NCBI RefSeq assembly: GCF_000817785.2
Contig: NZ_JTCM02000014.1
Span: forward strand, 1 to 64,000
Length of the DNA stretch: 64,000 nt
Reading direction: 5' to 3'
From: Hassallia byssoidea VB512170
Lineage (GTDB): Bacteria; Cyanobacteriota; Cyanobacteriia; Cyanobacteriales; Nostocaceae
In this document: piece after piece, positions 27,394 to 37,665 of the stretch
Layout: each line of letters starts with the position of its first letter
Numbering within the stretch: position 1 is the stretch's first letter
The notes under the pieces: model-generated
Told to the model about the DNA's origin: nothing
Database searches by the model: none
Seen by the model: the letters and a program-made list of their open reading frames with translations, nothing else
Program-made: the position numbers and the translations under genes

Positions 27394-30105
27394 TCAAACT
27401 GGTATAAGTGCAGGAGATATCGCCAGTTTTCCTAATTCCTCTGCTACAAAGTTTGGCACGTTTGCTTGTTTGCCTTTGATAAGGCAACAATCTCGCAGTG
27501 CGAGGAGAAAGCCTTTGATTGAATCTGGCGATCCGGGTATAGCCTCTGCTTGTTGTAAGAACTCCTGCCATAATTGCGAGTCTTTGCCGTAAAAGTCTAT
27601 TAAGTGCAAAGCTGCCAGATATTCTGCTAAGGGGTCAAGGGCAAAGCGGATTTGGTCTTGTGCAGCACCGATAGTTTGGATCAAACGAAGACGGTCTTCT
27701 AGATACTTGAGACGAGTTTCCGCATTGTTACCACCCAAGATAGCGATCGCCACCTCTGTATTAGCAGTTGCTGGTCGAAAAGTTTGTTTGAGGCATTCCC
27801 AAGCGATCGCTCGAGCATCTTTGTGTACAGTGCGATCGCTCAATTTTACCCCGGTCACGCTCGCGTTAAGTTCGTTTAGGTAAGAAAGCATCAAATCCGG
27901 GATACTATCAGGCATCTGTAACGATAACTCCTTCATCCCCTCAACCTTGACAGCAATCAGTTGTTCGGCGTACAGTTTCGCTAGTAGTGCGGTGATGTTT
28001 CGCTGACCCACCATCAGCGACAGGCGACTGCAAGCATTGAAAAACTCTGTATCGGTAAATAAGTCACGCTTGCCTTGCTGAGTTAAGTAAGATTCCATAA
28101 ACGAGGATAGGCGATTACCCTCAATTCGCAGAGGTTTTAAGGTAGTTTTGGTTACTCCACCCAGCTTTTCCTGAAAGCGTGAGGTGACAATTAAAGCGTT
28201 GATCGGAAAATCCGGAGATTCAGGGCGAATTGCTTTGCGTGTGGCTTCGCTCATTTCCGAAAAGTGATCTACAATTACCAAAATTCGCCGTTGCCTGAGA
28301 AGGAGTTCCAGCAATTCTGAGGAGGGTGGCTCTGCTTGGTTCGTCAAATCTTGCACCTGTCCCCTGATAGCCGCCATCAAAGCTTGTTTAGCTGCTACTT
28401 GTGTATCTTCTGCTGATTGCAAATCCAGTTCTTCCTCAATTAGCACTGGTAACATCGGGTGTTGGCAGAGGCGTTCTGCCTCATCTTCTGACATTGCCCA
28501 CTTCGCGATTTGACAGGCAAGGCTGGTCTTACCTACTCCGCCTTCACCCTGAATCAGCAAGCAACCTCGGTGTTTTTTAAAGCTAGCGTGCAAATCTTTG
28601 CCGTTAATTTGGGCTACGGTTTTACCGTTCTGTATAACAGGGATAGATATATGAACATTTCTATTGCTGATTGTATCCTTTTCTTGAAATTCCTCTCTAA
28701 CTGATTTCAGGTGTGCAGCTACCCAAGCATCTAGCACTCTGGGGTGGTCTTTCAGCAGCAACAATAAAAAGTTCAGCGATATTTCTGTACCGACAACAGG
28801 CACTTTAAAACCTATAGGTTTTAGGAATTTATCAATTTTTAGCAACCACAGAGGGCGTAGCCAAAAAATCCCGAAGAGTAAGATAAAGTAAATTCCAACT
28901 GCCCATACTAACGGATTCTTGAGAATCTGATTGATGAATAAGTGTTCTGTTTTTTTGCTATTAAGAAGATTGAGAACTTGTTTTATTTTTTCCATATCTT
29001 CTGTTGAGAACTTATTCTTAGGCTCTTCTACAATTTTTAAGGCTGTCTCCAAAGGCGATATGCCTCGATTCAATTCTGAGATGGATAGCTGATTATCGCT
29101 TGCCTTGGTCTTAAGGCTAAGACCAATCTGGCTCAGGGCAGTGACAGTCTTGCGACGCACATCTTTATTCTCGTCTTTGAGATTTATAACCAGATTCGGC
29201 ATAGCTGATGAAGCTTCTACACCCATCTTTCCCAACGCTTCAGCAGCAGAGCCACGTACCTTAAAATTTTCGTCTTTCAGAGCGGCAATTAGTTGAGGTA
29301 CAGCGGATGAAGCTTTCATACCAATATTTCCTAAAGCTTCAGCAGCAGAGCGACGCATGGTATAGTTACGGTCTTTTTTGAGAGCGGCAATTAGGTCAGG
29401 TACAGCGGATGAAGCTTCTGCACCAATATTTCCTAAAGCTTCAGCAGCAGAGCGACGCACCTGCCAACTTGTGTCTTTTAGTGCCTTTCTCAGGTTAGGC
29501 ACAGCATCTTGATGCAACTCTATCTTTGCCAAGGCTTCAGCCGCACCTTTACGCACGTCTAGCTTAGGGTTGTTTAGAAGAGCTTCGATCAAGTCAGGAA
29601 TAGCTTGTTTGGCTTTTGTCGGAACCTCTCCTAAAGCTTGGGCAGCTAGTTCGCGCACTCTAGCATCTGAGTCTTGTTTGAAAGCGCGGATGAATGCAGG
29701 GACACCAGCTTCTGGAGCGATCGCTCTAATAGCCCTGACTGCACCAGCACGCACATCCTTATCTGGGTCTTTTTTAAGAGTCTCAATCAGGTCAGGCAAA
29801 GCAGCTTCAGCACCTGTACCGATGCTTCTCAGACCATCGGTTGCATAGCTACGCATCTCTTGATTACTGTCTTTCAAAGCCTTTTTTAGCTCAACAATAG
29901 CATCTGGCGAACCGCGTTTAATTAAAGCATTGATTTGATTTGAACGTTTTTGAATATCTTCTGGCTTTTGCTGCTGAATTTGCTCAACGTTCGTGTCGGT
30001 GGAAGTTTGCGCCCAACTGATGCCGGTCAAAAGTAAAGGCGATGAAATAGCGATCGCACATAAACTAATATGAGTTAAAAGCTTTCCGTAGATATGTTTA
30101 GCCAT
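27394..30105 (-). CDS. Membrane-anchored HEAT-repeat protein with NACHT-like NTPase
   Basis: 903 residues. Signal peptide 1-33 (ending SWAQ). Then about seven HEAT/PBS-type repeats of about 36 residues (50-330, for example SWQVRRSAAEALGNIG) and a membrane helix about 398-417 (PLVWAVGIYFILLFGIFWL). The C-terminal part has a P-loop QGEGGVGKTS (519-528), a Walker-B-like RRILVIVDHFSE, and helical STAND-like sequence after it. The topology puts the HEAT repeats outside (periplasm or lumen) and the NTPase in the cytoplasm. Role unknown; such STAND ATPases often act in signalling. Convergent with cobA. Confidence 0.8.
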   Translation of the reverse strand: MAKHIYGKLLTHISLCAIAISSPLLLTGISWAQTSTDTNVEQIQQQKPEDIQKRSNQINALIKRGSPDAIVELKKALKDSNQEMRSYATDGLRSIGTGAEAALPDLIETLKKDPDKDVRAGAVRAIRAIAPEAGVPAFIRAFKQDSDARVRELAAQALGEVPTKAKQAIPDLIEALLNNPKLDVRKGAAEALAKIELHQDAVPNLRKALKDTSWQVRRSAAEALGNIGAEASSAVPDLIAALKKDRNYTMRRSAAEALGNIGMKASSAVPQLIAALKDENFKVRGSAAEALGKMGVEASSAMPNLVINLKDENKDVRRKTVTALSQIGLSLKTKASDNQLSISELNRGISPLETALKIVEEPKNKFSTEDMEKIKQVLNLLNSKKTEHLFINQILKNPLVWAVGIYFILLFGIFWLRPLWLLKIDKFLKPIGFKVPVVGTEISLNFLLLLLKDHPRVLDAWVAAHLKSVREEFQEKDTISNRNVHISIPVIQNGKTVAQINGKDLHASFKKHRGCLLIQGEGGVGKTSLACQIAKWAMSEDEAERLCQHPMLPVLIEEELDLQSAEDTQVAAKQALMAAIRGQVQDLTNQAEPPSSELLELLLRQRRILVIVDHFSEMSEATRKAIRPESPDFPINALIVTSRFQEKLGGVTKTTLKPLRIEGNRLSSFMESYLTQQGKRDLFTDTEFFNACSRLSLMVGQRNITALLAKLYAEQLIAVKVEGMKELSLQMPDSIPDLMLSYLNELNASVTGVKLSDRTVHKDARAIAWECLKQTFRPATANTEVAIAILGGNNAETRLKYLEDRLRLIQTIGAAQDQIRFALDPLAEYLAALHLIDFYGKDSQLWQEFLQQAEAIPGSPDSIKGFLLALRDCCLIKGKQANVPNFVAEELGKLAISPALIPV

Positions 30106-30726
30106 AAGTGCGCCCCTATTGAATCACTAAGAATTATTTCTACATCCCTGATATAAAGTAATAGGTGACATTATGTGCTATTTATGCAGCTTACGTAAAC
30201 TTTAATGGTCGATTTTATTCAAATCAAAGAACCTAGCCCTTGTTATTTAGCAAAAATTGTAACCAGTCGCGCAAAACTTTCTTTGTTATTAGTAATTTTG
30301 TTTAATCAATCAAATCAAACATACTAAGAAATAAGGGTTTAGTTCTATGCGATCGCTATAGCTTAGTAAGATTGGATTTGTCAGGATAAGATTGCAATTT
30401 TTGACCTGCTCATGGTAGAATGTAGATCCATGCAGCCACTAATTAAATTGCACCAGAAGCTGTTTGCGGCTGTAAAGCTTGAGTTATAGGTGTCAGCATT
30501 TTATCTGCAAGTCATAAAATGCTGATTCGCTTAATTTTTGTAACTGGAAATTACACTCCAAATTTGTTGATTAACCAGATTTATTTTGAGAAAGCAACAC
30601 AACGCCAGTCACTTTAATAGTGTTGGGATGCAAGCATCATAATTCTGCCAAAGCAACTAACACTAAAAGTTAAATCTTTTAGCATAAATAAGTTAGTTTA
30701 GCGTCTTGATTATCCTAATTGCTGAA
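30106..30726. other. AT-rich intergenic region
   Basis: 620 bases upstream of the HEAT-NTPase gene and downstream of the PatA-like gene. TAAAATGCTGA and nearby ATTTTATCTGC sequences form a weak inverted repeat around 30490-30530. No gene seen. Confidence 0.4.
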
Positions 30727-31809
30727 TTAAACAATGTGTTGAAAAACAGTTTTCAATAAATCTGCTTGTGTAAAAGGCTTAGTTAAATAGCCAGAAGCTC
30801 TAACTATCTTTGCTTTAGCTCTATCTATTAATCCTGTCCTACCTGTAACCATAATCACAGGTGTGTTTTTAAAAGATGAATGTTTCCGCAACAAAGAACA
30901 TAATTCATATCCATCTAAATTCGGCATTTCAATGTCTAGTAAAATAACATCTGGTTTGGTACGGAGAATTTGCATTAAAGCTTTTAATGGTTCGTTAACT
31001 GCAATAACAGAAAACATTTGCTCATCTAAAAAGCTTTTCATTGCATTCAACACTGTGGGACTATCATCAATGCAGAAGATTTTATAGAGTTTCTTCTCCG
31101 TTGATTGCTGGTTGTTTTGCTGTATACTTTTATCAGCAATGTGAACATCGCGAGGTGAAGCCGAGTTAGGATTTTCTATCGGTTTATAGCGGTTTTGTCT
31201 GGGTAATTGTTGCGATTTTGGTTGAGGTTCGCGTAAAAATTGCGATCGCTGTTCTTGGGATTGTGACTGAGTATTTTTGCGGTATGAAGCTCGCTTTTGA
31301 CTCTTTTCGACAAGCGATCGCAAATTCAAATGACAGAACTTTGGCATATCATCAAGAAAGCTTTCATGAGTAAACTCATAACTTCCCTCTTGCAATTTCA
31401 AAAACGACTCCAAAACTTCTATTGCTAATTGTTCTATCAAAATCCCCGCTTGCGTTGGGCTAAGATACTTTTGATTAACTAACCAGCAAATAGCTAGATA
31501 ATCTGGATTCGGTATTGCTTCATTATCAATACCTGTTTCAAATATTGCCCGTAACTGCTCGTAAATTCCTTTCGGAAAAGCAGGAATGTGTTGACTCAAT
31601 CGCTGCAAATTTTTGTAAAGCATCTCAAAGACGCGATCTGAGTAGCAGCCATAAGTTAATTTACCAGACTCTATATAGATTGACCAAGAACCTGTCGTGC
31701 TGAATACTTGCAAACAACCAGTAACAGACTTATTACTAATTTTGGTCAATAGAGAGAGGGGTTGTAGCTTCTGGTAAAATCTGTATCTACTAATGGGAAG
31801 TGTCTTCAT
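30727..31809 (-). CDS. patA: PatA-type response regulator (PATAN + receiver)
   Basis: 360 residues. An N-terminal PATAN/DUF4388-type domain (about 1-165, with VTGCLQVFSTTGSWSIYIES) is followed by a Gln/Ser-rich linker and a C-terminal receiver domain (about 243-360). The receiver has the acidic pair IDD, phospho-acceptor Asp in LLDIEMP, Thr in MVTG and Lys in TKPF. PatA influences which cells in the filament become heterocysts. From memory, patA also lies next to the pec/cpc cluster in Anabaena PCC 7120, which supports orthology rather than one of the many PatA paralogues. No DNA-binding domain. Confidence 0.8.
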   Translation of the reverse strand: MKTLPISRYRFYQKLQPLSLLTKISNKSVTGCLQVFSTTGSWSIYIESGKLTYGCYSDRVFEMLYKNLQRLSQHIPAFPKGIYEQLRAIFETGIDNEAIPNPDYLAICWLVNQKYLSPTQAGILIEQLAIEVLESFLKLQEGSYEFTHESFLDDMPKFCHLNLRSLVEKSQKRASYRKNTQSQSQEQRSQFLREPQPKSQQLPRQNRYKPIENPNSASPRDVHIADKSIQQNNQQSTEKKLYKIFCIDDSPTVLNAMKSFLDEQMFSVIAVNEPLKALMQILRTKPDVILLDIEMPNLDGYELCSLLRKHSSFKNTPVIMVTGRTGLIDRAKAKIVRASGYLTKPFTQADLLKTVFQHIV

Positions 31810-32859
31810 TGCTACGGCTCTTATATAAAATTAATATTTGCAATTGAAATTGGTCAATATCCTGTCCGGAATTCACAGGTATATTGTCATGCTTACTGGA
31901 GGCGAATAGAAGAGACACGCCATGCTATTATTGCCAAATAGCAAAATGGCTCAAGTTATTGCCATTCAACAGTATTCCAAAAATCAGATTGTACATTCTG
32001 TATCTTTCGCTAATCTAACAGTAGCTTAAACGCCGACATAGAGGTTCAGCGCTACTGGGCGCGGTGCTAGAATAACGCTGTTGAGCGTGTTTCGAGGTGT
32101 GAGATTGTAATTTACTTTCTGGCAAAAAAAAGCAAAATTTGCTCCTTAATCAAGTTGTCTCACAAGCATTGCACGACTTCTCGCAACTAAGAGTGCAAAG
32201 CTGCACAAAAAAGTGCGTATCTAGTTTATGAAAGTTGAAAATCTTACCCAAACGTTAGATTGTAGAGCTTTTTTCCCAGGTTTGGGCAATATCTTCGCTT
32301 TAGAAACAAAAATGGCAAACTCCTAATAAAAGTGAGGTATCTGATAATTTACGTAGCGAAGGAGTGTAATCAGATGCAGCGGCTAATAACTCAGAAGAAG
32401 GCAATTCCTTCATCAGTACACAAAACATGCTAATCAGGTTGTTTTATCATTCCTTCTTCACCCTAGAGAATTCTAAATACCAAATTCTCAACTTGGCGGC
32501 AAAACTCAAAAACCATAGTGCATATCTGAAAAAGGAAAATTTTCACCTAAATGGTAGATGTAAGTAAGCTACTCCTAGTATTTAGGTTACTCCAATTTTT
32601 TTAAAACAGTTAAAAACTATGTAAAAATAATTTGGATAAAGTAAAGAAACTATGAACGATAAATATATAATTAGTCGGAAATATTTTATCAATTATAATA
32701 TATTACGTGCTTTTACTTAATTATAAGAATCGTATAAATAAAAACAGTTTGTTAGAGATTATTTTGCTAACTGCCTAGGAATAACATTTTGCTTGGAAAA
32801 AAGCGATCGCCACTTTCGTTAAAATTAATAACACCACCAGTCGAAAAAGACTGATAGCA
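31810..32859. other. Long intergenic region patA / rluA
   Basis: About 1050 AT-rich bases between two divergent genes. Small open frames (for example 32 codons from 32228) have no coding support. A HIP1 site lies at 32803. I see no recognisable RNA. Long leaders and several start sites are plausible for a developmental gene such as patA, but nothing in the sequence proves it. Confidence 0.5.
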
Positions 32860-33819
32860 ATGCTTACACACTTGTCTGATACCCAAACAGAATTTAATTT
32901 ACAAGTCGAAGAAAACGGGGTACGCTTAGACCGCTATCTTACCCAAGAACTACCTGACTTATCGCGATCGCGCATTCAACAGTTAATCGAACAAGGTCAA
33001 CTTCAACTCAACGGCAAAGTCTGCACATCTAAAAAGATAAATGTCAAAGCAGGCGATCGCATTACTCTACAAATACCATCAGCTGAACCTCTAAAACTGC
33101 AAGCCGAAGATATTCCCTTAGATATTCTCTACGAAGACGATTCTCTATTAATTCTCAACAAACCCGCTGGCTTAGTCGTTCATCCTGCACCCGGTCATCC
33201 AGATGGAACGTTGGTAAATGCTTTGTTAGCTCATTGTCCTAATTTACCAGGTATCGGCGGTGTGCAACGTCCGGGAATTGTCCATCGATTAGATAAGGAT
33301 ACCACCGGAGCGATCGCGATCGCCAAAACAGAACTTGCTCATCAACATCTGCAAGCGCAACTCAAAGCCAAAACCGCACGTCGAGAATATTTGGGTATTG
33401 TCTACGGTGCTACTAAAACGGAAAGTGGTACAATTGAACTGCCGATTGGGCGTCATCCACAAGACCGCAAAAAAATGGCGATCGTACCCGTTGAACAAGG
33501 TGGACGCAACGCTGTCACTCATTGGCGAATATTAGAACGCTTGGGCAACTATACATTAATGCACTTCCAGCTAGAAACTGGTCGCACCCATCAAATTCGC
33601 GTACATAGCGCCCAAATTAATCATCCCATTGTCGGCGACCCTATTTATAGTTCCAATCGTTCCATAGGTGTAAACCTACCCGGTCAAGCATTGCACGCTT
33701 GGCGACTTCAGTTACAACATCCGCTGTCTGGAGAGTTGATTGAAGTGACAGCACCCCCTCCCCAAACTTTCACAACTCTGCTAGAAGTTCTCCGAAGACG
33801 CGCTGCCATCTCCTCTTAG
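32860..33819 (+). CDS. rluD: RluA-family 23S rRNA pseudouridine synthase
   Basis: 319 residues. An N-terminal S4 RNA-binding domain (GVRLDRYLTQELPDLSRSRI to about residue 75) is followed by the RluA catalytic domain with the aspartate motif HRLDKDTTGAIAIAK and the ETGRTHQIRVH motif. Isomerises specific uridines of large-subunit rRNA; with an S4 domain and this length it is closest to RluD type. Lies just upstream of the pec operon on the same strand but is separated by 646 bases. Confidence 0.88.
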   Translation: MLTHLSDTQTEFNLQVEENGVRLDRYLTQELPDLSRSRIQQLIEQGQLQLNGKVCTSKKINVKAGDRITLQIPSAEPLKLQAEDIPLDILYEDDSLLILNKPAGLVVHPAPGHPDGTLVNALLAHCPNLPGIGGVQRPGIVHRLDKDTTGAIAIAKTELAHQHLQAQLKAKTARREYLGIVYGATKTESGTIELPIGRHPQDRKKMAIVPVEQGGRNAVTHWRILERLGNYTLMHFQLETGRTHQIRVHSAQINHPIVGDPIYSSNRSIGVNLPGQALHAWRLQLQHPLSGELIEVTAPPPQTFTTLLEVLRRRAAISS

Positions 33820-34465
33820 ACATAAAATCTGAGAAATCTGATAAATTTTTTCGAGTTTTCTTAATTAAGCTTTACAAAAAGTTATAAATAGCTGCTGCAT
33901 CAAAGTTGCCGTAAATCGTGGCAATAACCGCTTGCGTCAAGGATTTCAGCTTGATATTTGCAGTTTTAAATGATGAGCATTTTTACTCTATTTAATTTAC
34001 GAAAACTTGTGACATCAAATACATAATTTTGTTTACATAATCTCCATAACGCTTTAGCAGACTACAATACTTAGAGTTGATTAATTTGCTGATTACTACA
34101 AAATTCAGTATAAACACGATTGCGTTAAGCGATGTAAAGAAAAGTATGCAATTGTAAATAATTGAGTAAATAAATTTGAACAAACCCTTACTGGTAATGA
34201 GTTTCACGAATTGCTGTAGAGTTTTACACAAATTGAAAAAACTTAATAAAAAAGGAACTCAATCGATATATAAAATACAAACAAGGTTTTAAAAGCAATT
34301 ACAACAAGCAAAAAAACGCTGTTTCAAATTAATTGATTGCACATTAATAAAGTGTTTTCAGTATTTTTGATGTGCGATTATTGCCAGATTTATATTAATG
34401 GCAATGATGAGTTAATTGTTTTTAACCGAAAAATAACTGCCATGATTTTCAGAGGAATTTAAGAA
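33820..34465 (+). promoter_or_regulatory. Leader of the pec operon
   Basis: 646 AT-rich bases before pecB. GAGGA lies about 10 bases before the pecB ATG. The strong promoter of the rod-protein operon should be here, but no -10/-35 pair stands out. The minus-strand open frame at 33992-34231 is AT-rich noise. Confidence 0.5.
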
Positions 34466-34984
34466 ATGCTTGACGCTTTTTCCAGAGTAGTTGAACAAGC
34501 CGACAGAAAAGGTTCTTACCTAAGCAGTGACGAAATCAATGCTCTATCAGCAATGGTTAGTGATAGCAATAAGCGCTTAGATACAGTCAACAGACTTACC
34601 AGTAATGCTTCCTCCATTGTGGCAAATGCTTATCGCGCCTTAGTTGCAGAACGTCCCCAAGTATTTAATGCTGGTGGTGCTTGCTTCCACAACCGCAATC
34701 AAGCAGCTTGCATCCGCGACATGGGATTTATTCTGCGTTATGTCACCTACGCTATATTATCAGGCGATGCCAGTGCATTGGACGATCGCTGCTTGAACGG
34801 TTTGCGTGAAACTTATCAAGCACTTGGTACTCCTGGTGATGCAGTAGCATCAGGAATTCAAAAGATGAAAGAATCTGCACTGAATATTGCCAATGACCCC
34901 AACAATATCACCAAAGGTGATTGCAGCCAGTTGATGTCTGAAGTGGCTAGCTATTTCGATCGCGCAGCTTCCGCAGTTGCTTAA
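34466..34984 (+). CDS. pecB: Phycoerythrocyanin beta subunit
   Basis: 172 residues, globin-like phycobiliprotein. Cys82 (AACIRD) and Cys153 (KGDCSQL) are the two phycocyanobilin attachment sites. Close to CpcB of the same cluster but distinct throughout; it has Ala at position 72, where CpcB has the Asn that is normally methylated. Pairs with PecA to form hexamers at the tips of phycobilisome rods, absorbing near 570-600 nm. First gene of the pec operon. Confidence 0.97.
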   Translation: MLDAFSRVVEQADRKGSYLSSDEINALSAMVSDSNKRLDTVNRLTSNASSIVANAYRALVAERPQVFNAGGACFHNRNQAACIRDMGFILRYVTYAILSGDASALDDRCLNGLRETYQALGTPGDAVASGIQKMKESALNIANDPNNITKGDCSQLMSEVASYFDRAASAVA

Positions 34985-35038
34985 GCAAGCATTTTTTCAA
35001 AGCATTTTTTTTAGTAATTATCGGAGAAAAAGAGAATC

Positions 35039-35527
35039 ATGAAAACCCCATTGACTGAAGCGATCGCCTCCGCAGATGTTCGCGGATCTTACCTCAGCAA
35101 TACCGAAATGCAAGCGGTATTTGGTCGTTTCAACCGCGCTCGTGCAGGTTTAGACGCCGCCAAAGCTTTCTCTGATAATGGTAAGAAATGGTCGGAAGCA
35201 GCAGCCAATCACGTTTATCAAAAGTTCCCCTACACCACGCAAATGCAAGGACCCCAATACGCTTCTTCAAGCGAAGGTAAATCTAAGTGCGTGCGTGACA
35301 TCGACCACTACCTCCGCACTATCAGCTATTGCTGTGTAGTTGGTGGAACTGGACCATTAGATGAATATGTGGTTGCAGGTTTGAGCGAACTCAACAGCGC
35401 TCTTGGTTTATCTCCTAGCTGGTATGTAGCTGCCTTAGAATTTGTCCGTGACAATCATGGTTTGAGTGGTGACGTAGCTGGTGAAGCTAATACTTACCTC
35501 AATTATGCAATCAACGCATTGAGCTAA
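35039..35527 (+). CDS. pecA: Phycoerythrocyanin alpha subunit
   Basis: 162 residues with the single bilin site Cys84 ([12 protein letters not shown]). In phycoerythrocyanin this Cys carries phycoviolobilin, made by the PecE/PecF lyase-isomerase encoded downstream. The tryptophan-containing segment [11 protein letters not shown] differs from CpcA ([11 protein letters not shown]). Starts 54 bases after pecB, with GGAG about ten bases before ATG. Confidence 0.96.
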   Translation: MKTPLTEAIASADVRGSYLSNTEMQAVFGRFNRARAGLDAAKAFSDNGKKWSEAAANHVYQKFPYTTQMQGPQYASSSEGKSKCVRDIDHYLRTISYCCVVGGTGPLDEYVVAGLSELNSALGLSPSWYVAALEFVRDNHGLSGDVAGEANTYLNYAINALS

Positions 35528-35537
35528 GGCAAAACTC

Positions 35538-35679
35538 TTGGGTCTTTGGAAGTAGATAATTACTGATTAATTAGATAGGCAAAATTAAATGTTTTGTCGT
35601 AGTGTAGCGCTACTACAAACAGTATTGTTTATCTTGATTAAGTTCAGTCTTTATGTAATTTCAAAGACCCAATTTTATT
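35538..35679 (+). terminator. Attenuating hairpin between pecA and pecC
   Basis: Perfect 11-bp inverted repeat TTGGGTCTTTG (35538-35548) and CAAAGACCCAA (35662-35672), immediately followed by TTTTATT. A second hairpin (GTAGCGCTAC) lies in between. The position after the two subunit genes suggests partial termination, giving more pecBA than pecCEF message. Confidence 0.7.
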
Positions 35680-35715
35680 AATAAGAAAAATCTTTGCAAG
35701 GGAGCGATTAGCAAG

Positions 35716-36546
35716 ATGACTGTTGCAGAACGACTAGGGGTTAGAGATTTAATCGGCAAAAAAGTTGAGCTTCGCCAAAATTGGACTCAAGATGATTTGC
35801 GAATACTATTCAAGGCTGCTTACGAACAAGTTTTTGGGCGTCAAGGAGTATACGCAAGTGAAAAATTTACTAGCGCTGAAGCTTTGTTACGTAACGGCAA
35901 AATCAACGTTCAACAATTCATTGAGATTTTAGCAAAATCTGAATTTTACAAGGAATGCTTTTTCTACAGTAATTCCCAAGGGCGTTTTATTGAGTTGAAC
36001 TACAAGCACTTATTAGGACGCGCTCCCTACGATCAATCAGAAATTGCTTATCATACAGACCTTTACGCATCTCGTGGCTACGATGCGGATATTGAGTCTT
36101 ACATTTACGGCACAGAATACGAAAATGCTTTTGGTACTTCTGTCGTTCCTTATTACCGTGGATTTCAATCTATTCCGGGAATGAAGACTGTAGGATATAA
36201 CCGCATATTTGAACTTTATCGCGGTGACGGTAACAGTGATAACGCGCAAATGGGGCGTAAAAATTCCCGCTTGCGGTCAAAAATCTCGATGAATTCGGCT
36301 AACTGGATTTCGCCACCTTCATCACCGGGCAGTCACTTTGCCTCAACAGCACCGACGTTAATCAGTGCGGCTCCAAAAGGAGATTCTCGCATGTTTGTGA
36401 TTCAAGCGATCGCTGGTGGAATTGGTTCTAAAGCAGCAGTGCGTCGTAGCGTACAAGTTTACACCGTACCCTACGAACGACTCTCCGCCACATACCAAGA
36501 AATCCACAAGCGCGGTGGGAAGATCGTCAACATTTCCCAAGTGTAG
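35716..36546 (+). CDS. pecC: Phycoerythrocyanin-associated rod linker
   Basis: 276 residues. An N-terminal phycobilisome linker domain (Pfam PBS_linker_poly, about 20-160, with [18 protein letters not shown]) is joined by a Ser-rich spacer to a C-terminal CpcD-like domain (about 220-276, [11 protein letters not shown]...[12 protein letters not shown]). Links phycoerythrocyanin hexamers to the rod end. It resembles CpcC of the same cluster closely. Confidence 0.95.
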   Translation: MTVAERLGVRDLIGKKVELRQNWTQDDLRILFKAAYEQVFGRQGVYASEKFTSAEALLRNGKINVQQFIEILAKSEFYKECFFYSNSQGRFIELNYKHLLGRAPYDQSEIAYHTDLYASRGYDADIESYIYGTEYENAFGTSVVPYYRGFQSIPGMKTVGYNRIFELYRGDGNSDNAQMGRKNSRLRSKISMNSANWISPPSSPGSHFASTAPTLISAAPKGDSRMFVIQAIAGGIGSKAAVRRSVQVYTVPYERLSATYQEIHKRGGKIVNISQV

Positions 36547-36720
36547 GAGAGGAGGGGGAGAGGGGGGGATGGGGAGAGGGGGGGACAAGGAGACAAGGGG
36601 GACAAGGGGGACAAAGAGGACAAGGAGGAATTTCTCCCTCATCCCCCTTGTCTCCCCTCTCCCCCTTGTCCCCCCACTCCCCCACTCCCCACTCCCCACT
36701 CCCCACTCCCCACTCCCAAT
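36547..36720. repeat. G-rich then C-rich repeats, pecC-pecE spacer
   Basis: GGGGGAGAGG and GGGGGACAAG units followed by CCCCCTTGTC and CCCACTCC units; the halves are largely complementary and can fold in the mRNA. Open frames through it are low-complexity artefacts. Confidence 0.9.
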
Positions 36721-36724
36721 TCTT

Positions 36725-37495
36725 ATGAATACTCAACACCCCGAACCGATTTTGTCTTGTGATTCAGCGATCGCGGCGCTGTCTTGCGAAGATAATCAAA
36801 TCCGTTATTATGCTGCTTGGTGGCTGGGGAAGCATCGGGTACAATCCGGCTGTGAGGCGCTGTGTAATGCCCTTGCGGATGCAAACTATCGCATCCCGTC
36901 AGGTGGGTATCCTCTGCGCCGTCAAGCCGCACGAGCGCTCGGACAACTGCAAAATCCGCAAGCCGTCAGCGCGTTAATTGCAGCGTTAGAATGTGATACT
37001 GATTTGCGTTTGCGGGAAGCAGCAATTCAAGCTTTAGCCGCTATTGGTGACGAAAAAGCGGCTACTCCTTTGCTTCAGCTTTTGCAATCCACCCAAGAGC
37101 AACCTTATGAAGCGCTAATTGAAGCACTAGCCACTTTGCAAGTTTGGTCAGCTCGTTTGTTAGTTGAGCCTTTTCTTCATCATCCTTCTGAGCGGGTACA
37201 ATGTGCAGCAGCACGGTATATGTATCTTTTGACTCAACAGCCACAGTACATTGAACGTATTGTTAAAAATCTCAACCATGAGAATATGTATTTGCGCTGG
37301 GCAGCGATATTTGATTTAGGATCTGTTGGTCATCAGCAAGCTGTAGAGGCGATTTTGACGGCTAAGGTTCCTAACAGTTTAAAGCTGTTAAATTTAAAGC
37401 GAATTTTAGAAGCCGTTTTGGATAATCAGCACTCACAAAAGGAAACATCGCAGTTAATTTTCAAAGCAATTGATGATTTGTTATTTCAGCTTTGA
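36725..37495 (+). CDS. pecE: Phycoerythrocyanin alpha-84 lyase-isomerase subunit PecE
   Basis: 256 residues of HEAT-like (PBS lyase) repeats. The family signature YYAAWWLGKHRV (about 27-38) and YPLRRQAARALGQL are present. With PecF it attaches phycocyanobilin to Cys84 of PecA and isomerises it to phycoviolobilin. The ATG at 36725 (MNTQHPEPIL) is used because the upstream open frame runs through the G/C-rich repeats. Confidence 0.95.
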   Translation: MNTQHPEPILSCDSAIAALSCEDNQIRYYAAWWLGKHRVQSGCEALCNALADANYRIPSGGYPLRRQAARALGQLQNPQAVSALIAALECDTDLRLREAAIQALAAIGDEKAATPLLQLLQSTQEQPYEALIEALATLQVWSARLLVEPFLHHPSERVQCAAARYMYLLTQQPQYIERIVKNLNHENMYLRWAAIFDLGSVGHQQAVEAILTAKVPNSLKLLNLKRILEAVLDNQHSQKETSQLIFKAIDDLLFQL

Positions 37496-37640
37496 GATTA
37501 GGGACTAGGAATTGTTATTTGTTGGTTGATAGTTGGAGCGTTGATGGTTGTTGGTTGATAGTTGGTACGTTGCTAACTACTATCTACTAACCACTAACTA
37601 CTAACTACTAACTACTAACCACTAACGACTCTTAGTCCCT
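37496..37640. repeat. Short tandem repeats, pecE-pecF spacer
   Basis: TTGGTTGATAG/TTGTTGG units followed by CTAACTA/CTACTAA units; partly complementary halves. Confidence 0.85.
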
Positions 37641-37665
37641 TTTTTAATATCAGTAACATTCAACT

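Noticed and set aside
33992-34231. 79-codon minus-strand frame upstream of pecB
   Set aside because: AT-rich composition and no ribosome site; it lies in the pec leader.
36358-36739. Minus-strand frames rich in Pro, Gly and Ser between pecC and pecE
   Set aside because: They translate the G/C-rich repeat and overlap pecC.
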